A stretch of 5,893 bases of DNA, taken from assembly GCA_003551985.1 (NCBI GenBank), contig PUOB01000317.1, positions 1-5,893 on the forward strand, given 5' to 3'. Positions 1-3,119 of the stretch are shown here, piece by piece. The stretch is from Desulfobacteraceae bacterium. Its GTDB lineage: Bacteria; Desulfobacterota; Desulfobacteria; Desulfobacterales; Desulfosalsimonadaceae. The position numbers and the translations under genes are program-made. The stretch's first letter is position 1. Every line of letters starts with the position of its first letter. The notes under the pieces were generated by a model. The model did no database searches, was not told the DNA's origin, and was given only the letters and a program-made list of their open reading frames with translations.

Positions 1-477
1 TACCCGGACCGGCCGCAGACCTGCCGCGCCTTTCCGGTGGAGCAGGGGCTTTATTTCAAGGACGAAAACACCCCGCCGCAGCTGCTCAACTACTTCCGCC
101 CCCCGGATTTCTGCATGGGGACGCATGAAAACGCCGCATGGACGGTAAAATCGTGGGAGGCCGACCAGAACGCGGCGTTTTACAACCAGATGACCCTGGA
201 ATGGGCCGATATTTTACGGCTGTTTTACACCGACCCCTTCGGCGGGGCGGGGCCCTACTGCGAAAAAGGGAAAATGGCCTTTATGGCGGCGTACAACATG
301 GACGCCTTCCGGGAATTTGTTTTGAAAAGCAGCTTTCTGAAACGGTATTCAATCAAGCCCAAGCTCCGGCTCAAGATCAAAACAGACGACATCGCCCTTC
401 TCCGGCTCGGCTTTTCCTGGATCCGGCTGTTTGTCTTCGGCATCAACACCGGGGATATCGGAATAAAAAAAGGCTAA
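1..477 (+). CDS. YkgJ-family cysteine-cluster protein, C-terminal part (5' end outside window)
   Basis: The reading frame is open from base 1 and ends at TAA 475-477, giving 158 visible residues. A GTG at 37 is not the real start, because clear family sequence (RPQTCRAFPVE) lies before it. Features typical of YkgJ-type proteins (Pfam CxxCxxCC family), by recall: the R-P-x-x-C-R-x-F-P motif near visible residues 4-12, a later F-C-M-G followed by W-T-V-x-x-W-x-x-D-Q, an F-R-E-F-V-x-x-S-x-F-L segment, and a C-terminal L-G-F-S-W-I-R-x-x-V-F-G stretch. The family is thought to bind metal, probably Zn or an Fe-S cluster, through conserved cysteines; the main N-terminal cysteine cluster would lie upstream and cannot be seen. 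Biological role is unknown. It converges on the minus-strand operon ending at 759, across a repeat-rich spacer. The family call is good; the metal and function are not shown here. Confidence 0.8.
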   Translation, partial: YPDRPQTCRAFPVEQGLYFKDENTPPQLLNYFRPPDFCMGTHENAAWTVKSWEADQNAAFYNQMTLEWADILRLFYTDPFGGAGPYCEKGKMAFMAAYNMDAFREFVLKSSFLKRYSIKPKLRLKIKTDDIALLRLGFSWIRLFVFGINTGDIGIKKG

Positions 478-525
478 GCCCGCCTGAGCGCTTTGCCCAT
501 GGAGCGAAATGTCTTTGTGTTTCCC

Positions 526-544
526 GTAGGGGCAAAAAATCTTC
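526..544 (+). repeat. Degenerate, truncated copy of short palindromic repeat (family 1)
   Basis: GTAGGGGCAAAAAATCTTC matches the left part of the intact copy starting at 557, with the G of GGGCG lost and the right palindrome arm replaced. It lies exactly 31 bases upstream of the next copy in the same orientation, and the preceding bases (CC) also match, so the pair looks like a short tandem duplication in which this unit has decayed. Confidence 0.7.
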
Positions 545-556
545 ATCTGTTTGTCC

Positions 557-580
557 GTAGGGGCGAAAAATCTTTCGCCC
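557..580 (+). repeat. Short palindromic repeat (family 1), intact copy
   Basis: A 24-base unit: GTAG followed by the imperfect palindrome GGGCGAAA-AATC-TTTCGCCC (561-580), able to form an 8-bp stem with a 4-base loop. The same 24 bases recur exactly at 2085-2108 (opposite strand), 5638-5661 (same strand) and 5669-5692 (opposite strand). All copies are between genes. It is followed within 6 bases by CTTTTTACGACG (585-596), which resembles the core of the second repeat family. It has the look of a REP-like dispersed element; mobility or function is not shown. Confidence 0.85.
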
Positions 581-619
581 GCGGCTTTTTACGACGCCGC
601 CAGGTATTGAAATACTCTT

Positions 620-771
620 AAAAAGTCGGTTTCAGACGGCTTTGTAATCACGCCATGGCGTGACAAGATCAAGGCTTGCGCGATTTCCGAAGAATTGAGT
701 CACGCCAAGGCGTGATGATATTCTTCGGAAATCGCGCATAACGCAGATATTGGACGTTTTACAAAGCCGTC
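620..771. repeat. Nested palindromic element with 13-bp outer and 19-bp inner inverted repeats
   Basis: Outer arms GACGGCTTTGTAA (635-647) and its exact complement (759-771) enclose further structure. A perfect 19-bp inverted repeat has arms at 677-695 and 720-738. Inside its loop is a smaller dyad, TCACGCC-AA-GGCGTGA (700-715), flanked by four bases on each side. Another near-identical palindrome, TCACGCCATGGCGTGA (648-663), abuts the left outer arm. The right outer arm forms the last codons and stop (TAA, read from 761 to 759) of the DUF3786 gene. A run of five T on the minus strand (624-620) follows the structure, so it could help end minus-strand transcription, though the geometry is not that of a classic intrinsic terminator. 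It may be a small non-autonomous mobile element or a bidirectional RNA structure. Confidence 0.7.
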
Positions 772-1382
772 AAGTGTTTGAAAAGCTGTACCCCCACAAT
801 GGCGAGGCACTCGGCATCCAAATACGCCTCCGCACGGCGTTCAAACAGCACGGAGCACGTTGCCGGAAACGCGTCATCCGCATCGTTGAAAAGCATAACC
901 ATCGGTATCCGGGGCAGGGCATCGAACTGCATGGCCGCATCATAATTCACATCAAGCTCCGGCGGGTATCCCGATATGGCCGCCCCCGATGCTTTCAACC
1001 CCTCGATGTTTCCGGTAAAATGCCGGGCGATGGGGCGCTCCACATCATTGCTGAAAAACACGGTCAGGGGGCCCGAATCCCGAAAATCCCGGTAAGCCAC
1101 CCATTCATCGGCTTTTGGGGCTTCATCCGGGCACATCAGAATGTACCTGAGCAAGACAATGCAAACATCATAGGCGGGCCTTTTGCCGGACGCATCCGTG
1201 ACGCCCGCCTTCGAAACCGTGTAGTTTTTTGCAAAAAAAGGGATTTCGATTGAATCGCCGCGGATATGCCCGCCAATAACGGGTGCCGCGGCTTCAAAAG
1301 AGACGGTTTGGAGTTTTGCCATATACAGGTCATAATTTTTGTCGAAGATGCTGTTTTTGGCTTCCATGGCGGGTTTATCCAT
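759..1382 (-). CDS. DUF3786 domain-containing protein
   Basis: 207 residues, apparently soluble, with no signal peptide or transmembrane segment. The whole length looks like the DUF3786 family: an N-terminal N-Y-D-L-Y region, an I-E-I-P-F-F-x-K-x-Y-x-V segment (45-56), Y-D-V-C-I-V-L-L-R-Y-I-L (71-82), W-V-A-Y-R-D-F-R-D-S-G-P-L (94-106), and a C-terminal L-P-R-I-P-M-V-M-L-F-N-D-A-D-D-x-F-P-A-x-C-S-V-L-F (156-180) followed by Y-L-D-A-E-C-L. The family is common in anaerobic bacteria and archaea; I know of no established function. Last gene of the ferredoxin operon; its ATG overlaps the end of the preceding gene by 8 bases (ATGGATAA arrangement), suggesting translational coupling. A second ATG at codon 6 (1365-1367) is an alternative start. 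The last four codons lie in the outer arm of a palindromic repeat, so the C-terminus may have been reshaped by that sequence. Confidence 0.85.
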   Translation of the reverse strand: MDKPAMEAKNSIFDKNYDLYMAKLQTVSFEAAAPVIGGHIRGDSIEIPFFAKNYTVSKAGVTDASGKRPAYDVCIVLLRYILMCPDEAPKADEWVAYRDFRDSGPLTVFFSNDVERPIARHFTGNIEGLKASGAAISGYPPELDVNYDAAMQFDALPRIPMVMLFNDADDAFPATCSVLFERRAEAYLDAECLAIVGVQLFKHLTAL

Positions 1383-1728
1383 AGGCTTTCAATCCGGCGC
1401 GAAGAGCGCCTTCGATGGTGCCGTTGACCTTGTCGGCGCCGGGGAACAGGTCCTCCTCGGGGTCGTAGTCGTCCGCACTGTACTTGTATATCGCAAAGGC
1501 CCAATCATACAAGTCGCCATTGTAGGTGAGACGGCAGATGGGCTCGGGTCCGATGCCGTCATCGCGGTCCACATACACATGGCTGTCCTCGAAGCGGACA
1601 TGGTATGCCTTTCCGGATGCGCTTAGTTCTTCCGCGTTAAAGCGTTCAACAACTTCCAAAACGTCGTCTTTGACGTCGTCCGGTATGGTGTCCGTAAACA
1701 TCGCGTCGGTCAACCTCCGTGCTTTCAT
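1375..1728 (-). CDS. Conserved-looking hypothetical protein, 117 residues
   Basis: I do not recognise a named family. The protein is small, acidic and soluble, without cysteine motifs (a single Cys at 65), signal peptide or membrane segments. Its centre is rich in aromatic and beta-like stretches (H-V-R-F-E-D-S-H-V-Y-V-D-R-D-D at 43-57, R-L-T-Y-N-G at 66-71, W-A-F-A-I-Y-K-Y-S at 76-84), and it ends with F-P-G-A-x-x-V-N-G-T-I-E-G-A-L-R-A-G-L-K-A-Y. This suggests a small folded alpha/beta domain. It starts 12 bases after the ferredoxin stop and overlaps the DUF3786 start by 8 bases, so the three are almost certainly co-transcribed. The ATG at 1728 has a weak ribosome site; a second ATG at codon 10 (1699-1701) has GGAGG upstream, though 12 bases away, and could be the true start. 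That the frame is a gene is supported by its tight packing; the role is unknown. Confidence 0.75.
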   Translation of the reverse strand: MKARRLTDAMFTDTIPDDVKDDVLEVVERFNAEELSASGKAYHVRFEDSHVYVDRDDGIGPEPICRLTYNGDLYDWAFAIYKYSADDYDPEEDLFPGADKVNGTIEGALRAGLKAYG

Positions 1729-1740
1729 GCCCCGGTCGTG

Positions 1741-1935
1741 TTATTCGTCGACCACGATCGCCCCGGGGGCGCATTCCGCCGCGGCCTGCAGCACCTTTTC
1801 TTCATACTGGGCGGGGACCTCGTCCACGATCACCCGGCTTAACAATTCATCATCGTCAAATTCGAAGACCTCCGGGCAAACCTTGCTGCAATTGCCGTCT
1901 CCCATGCACAGATCATAATCGATTCGAACTTTCAT
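1741..1935 (-). CDS. Small single-cluster ferredoxin ([4Fe-4S] or [3Fe-4S])
   Basis: 64 residues, the usual size for a monocluster ferredoxin. The cluster motif is C10-x2-D13-x2-C16-x3-C20-P21, with the remote ligand C55 in E-C-A-P-G-A-I. The second cysteine of the canonical C-x2-C-x2-C pattern is Asp13, the arrangement known from Pyrococcus furiosus ferredoxin, where Asp ligates one iron of a [4Fe-4S] cluster and a [3Fe-4S] form is easily obtained. The protein should be a cytoplasmic one-electron carrier. The start at ATG 1933-1935 is set by a full AGGAGG four bases upstream; longer in-frame starts, up to 2067, would add a non-ferredoxin leader. First gene of a three-gene operon with the 117-residue protein (12-base gap) and DUF3786. 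The redox partner cannot be told from the window. Confidence 0.92.
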   Translation of the reverse strand: MKVRIDYDLCMGDGNCSKVCPEVFEFDDDELLSRVIVDEVPAQYEEKVLQAAAECAPGAIVVDE

Positions 1936-1939
1936 AGCG

Positions 1940-1945
1940 CCTCCT
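1940..1945 (-). promoter_or_regulatory. Ribosome binding site of the ferredoxin gene
   Basis: AGGAGG on the minus strand, with a 4-base spacer (CGCT) before ATG 1935-1933. It decides the ferredoxin start in favour of the 64-residue protein over longer in-frame versions. Confidence 0.8.
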
Positions 1946-1975
1946 TTTTTACGGTGTCGGTGATGTGATAAAACA

Positions 1976-2004
1976 ATAATACCGACCGCGCTTTTTGTCG
2001 ATAA
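1976..2004 (-). promoter_or_regulatory. Candidate sigma70-type promoter for the ferredoxin operon
   Basis: On the minus strand, TATTAT (1981-1976) is a fair -10 and TTATCG (2004-1999) a poor -35, separated by 17 bases. The -10 lies about 40 bases upstream of the ferredoxin ATG. The -35 match is weak, so this is only the best candidate in the spacer. Confidence 0.3.
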
Positions 2005-2084
2005 AGCCGATCCGGTGGCCGCTTGACTAACTTCTGCAATAACACGGGCAGCGTCCTTCGTCAGCACATCCGATGACCCCGCTC

Positions 2085-2108
2085 GGGCGAAAGATTTTTC
2101 GCCCCTAC
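2085..2108 (-). repeat. Short palindromic repeat (family 1), inverted copy
   Basis: This is the exact reverse complement of the 24-base unit at 557-580: GGGCGAAA-GATT-TTTCGCCC followed by CTAC. It sits in the divergent spacer between the ferredoxin operon and the binding-protein operon, about 150 bases upstream of the ferredoxin ATG and 207 bases before the binding-protein ATG. About 100 bases to its right is a copy of repeat family 2. Confidence 0.85.
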
Positions 2109-2152
2109 ATCCGCGACTTCCTCATTCGTTTAATCTCGTCACCACACGCTAC

Positions 2153-2185
2153 TCGTTGTCGTTGTCGTTGTCGTAATCGTAATCG
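2153..2185. repeat. Hexanucleotide tract (TCGTTG x3, TCGTAA x2)
   Basis: Five perfect six-base steps, three TCGTTG then two TCGTAA, plus a partial sixth (TCG). On the minus strand it reads as alternating D-Y / D-N / E codons ending in a TAG stop at 2151-2149, but that frame is closed by a stop at 2277-2275 and contains no ATG, so no gene is called. It could be a slippage-prone simple repeat or the worn 3' end of a former gene. Confidence 0.75.
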
Positions 2186-2204
2186 GTTTTTTCAAAGGTT
2201 CCAC

Positions 2205-2240
2205 AAGCCTGGATTCCGGACGTTTTACGAAGTCGTAAAA
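2205..2240 (+). repeat. Repeat family 2 copy ending in an 18-base dyad
   Basis: The stretch contains AGCCTGGATTCCGG (2206-2219) then TTTTACGAAGTCGT (2223-2236). Apart from two single-base indels and a few substitutions, the same sequence is found in reverse complement at 5592-5620, and its right half in variant form at 751-773. Its end forms a dyad TTTTACGA-AG-TCGTAAAA (2223-2240), about 75 bases upstream of the binding-protein ATG and just upstream of the candidate promoter, so it could double as an operator; the presence of copies at gene ends elsewhere argues that it is chiefly a dispersed repeat. Confidence 0.7.
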
Positions 2241-2244
2241 TGTG

Positions 2245-2273
2245 TTGTTGAAAATCTGATTTCCCTTTATATT
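2245..2273 (+). promoter_or_regulatory. Candidate sigma70-type promoter of the binding protein-kinase operon
   Basis: TTGTTG (2245-2250) and TATATT (2268-2273) are separated by 17 bases; the -10 matches consensus at 5 of 6 positions and the -35 at 3 of 6. Transcription would start near 2280, giving a leader of about 36 bases. A 7-bp inverted repeat, CTGATTT (2256-2262) and AAATCAG (2283-2289), brackets the -10 and might be a regulator site. Confidence 0.45.
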
Positions 2274-2301
2274 CTTATTAGAAAATCAGCAGAGGGTCAG
2301 A

Positions 2302-2307
2302 AAGGGG
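2302..2307 (+). promoter_or_regulatory. Ribosome binding site of the solute-binding protein gene
   Basis: AAGGGG lies 8 bases before ATG 2316. Together with the signal peptide that begins there, it fixes this start rather than the in-frame ATGs at 2073 (far upstream) or 2337 (no ribosome site). Confidence 0.6.
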
Positions 2308-2315
2308 ACAAAAGG

Positions 2316-3119
2316 ATGGGGTTTCCGCTTAAAACCATGGGCCTTGTTTGCATGGCGATAATCCTGCTTGCCGCCTCGCCGGGATCGGCGGAGTCACCCG
2401 GGCAACCGGATCAAACCATCACCATCGCAACGGGTGAATGGGCGCCCTGGACAGGAAGGGATCTGCCGTATAACGGTTTTGTCTGCCGCGTGGTCGAAGA
2501 CGTTTTCAACCGGGCGGGCTATGAGGTCGATTTTGCGTTCTATCCCTGGCAGCGGGCCTATGCCATGATCCTGCAAGGGCGGGCGGATGCATCCGCATAC
2601 TGGTACGAAAGTGATAGGCGAAAGCAAGATGCGTATTACAGCGAACCGCTGACCCGCGAAAAAATCGTTTTTTTTCATTTAAAATCGGCGCCCATGGCGG
2701 ACTGGGAGACATTGACCGATCTTGAGCCTTACAGGATCGGGGTGTCCCGGGGGAATACGTACATTGACGAACTATGGGAACTGGGCGAACAGGGCGTGCT
2801 GACACTTGACAACGCGGACAGCGACCTTGCCAATTTCAAAAAACTGCTTGCCGGCAGGATTGATATCTTTCCCTGCTCGAAGCTCAGGGGCTATACCCTT
2901 CTCAACGCCCATTTTTCAGAAGGTACGATTGCCTTGCTGGCGCACCACGAAACCCCGCTGGACGAACCCACGGGTCATCTCATATTTCCCCGGGGGAAGG
3001 ACGGCTCGCTGGCGCTTAAGCGGGTTTTCAACGCGCATTTGCGTCAGCTCAGGGATGAAGGCGTGTATCGGAAATATATTGAGACATTAGAGCATGACGC
3101 ATACAGCAAACACCAATAA
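2316..3119 (+). CDS. Secreted family-3 extracellular solute-binding protein (SBP_bac_3 type)
   Basis: 267 residues. An N-terminal signal peptide is clear: K6, a hydrophobic core at 9-20 and a G-S-A cleavage site after residue 25; there is no lipobox, so it should be a soluble periplasmic protein. The mature part follows the family pattern: first strand I-T-I-A-T-G-E-W-A-P-W-T-G (35-47), G-F-V-x-x-V-V-E-D-V-F (54-64), F-Y-P-W-Q-R-A-Y-x-M-I-L-Q-G-R-A-D-A (75-92), Y-S-E-P-L (108-112), and the second-lobe entry Y-R-I-G-V-S-R-G-N-T-Y (139-149). The family binds amino acids and other small polar ligands; the ligand here is unknown. The frame is open back to 2073, but the extra region crosses repeats and the promoter and would bury the signal peptide. 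The end overlaps the kinase gene by 26 bases and no permease gene is adjacent, so a role as the ligand-sensing partner of that kinase is likely (inference). Confidence 0.9.
   Translation: MGFPLKTMGLVCMAIILLAASPGSAESPGQPDQTITIATGEWAPWTGRDLPYNGFVCRVVEDVFNRAGYEVDFAFYPWQRAYAMILQGRADASAYWYESDRRKQDAYYSEPLTREKIVFFHLKSAPMADWETLTDLEPYRIGVSRGNTYIDELWELGEQGVLTLDNADSDLANFKKLLAGRIDIFPCSKLRGYTLLNAHFSEGTIALLAHHETPLDEPTGHLIFPRGKDGSLALKRVFNAHLRQLRDEGVYRKYIETLEHDAYSKHQ

Noticed and set aside
526..580. CRISPR-like direct repeats
   Set aside because: There are only two units 31 bases apart, one degenerate, with no spacer-repeat series and no cas genes; the same unit is dispersed elsewhere in both orientations.
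750..1253. Plus-strand open frame of 167 codons opposite the DUF3786 gene
   Set aside because: The minus strand encodes a recognisable family protein in a packed operon, whereas this frame gives low-complexity basic sequence and starts inside the palindromic repeat.
1936..2067. Longer form of the ferredoxin beginning at 2067
   Set aside because: AGGAGG four bases before ATG 1935 and the normal monocluster ferredoxin length support the short form; the leader has no ferredoxin similarity.
2149..2274. Small minus-strand gene encoding an acidic D/Y/N tail
   Set aside because: The frame is closed by TAA at 2277-2275, has no ATG and no ribosome site, so no intact gene can be supported.
2073..2315. 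N-terminal extension of the solute-binding protein to an ATG at 2073
   Set aside because: The extension crosses a dispersed repeat, the hexanucleotide tract and the candidate promoter, and would place 81 residues before an obvious signal peptide. ATG 2316 has a ribosome site.
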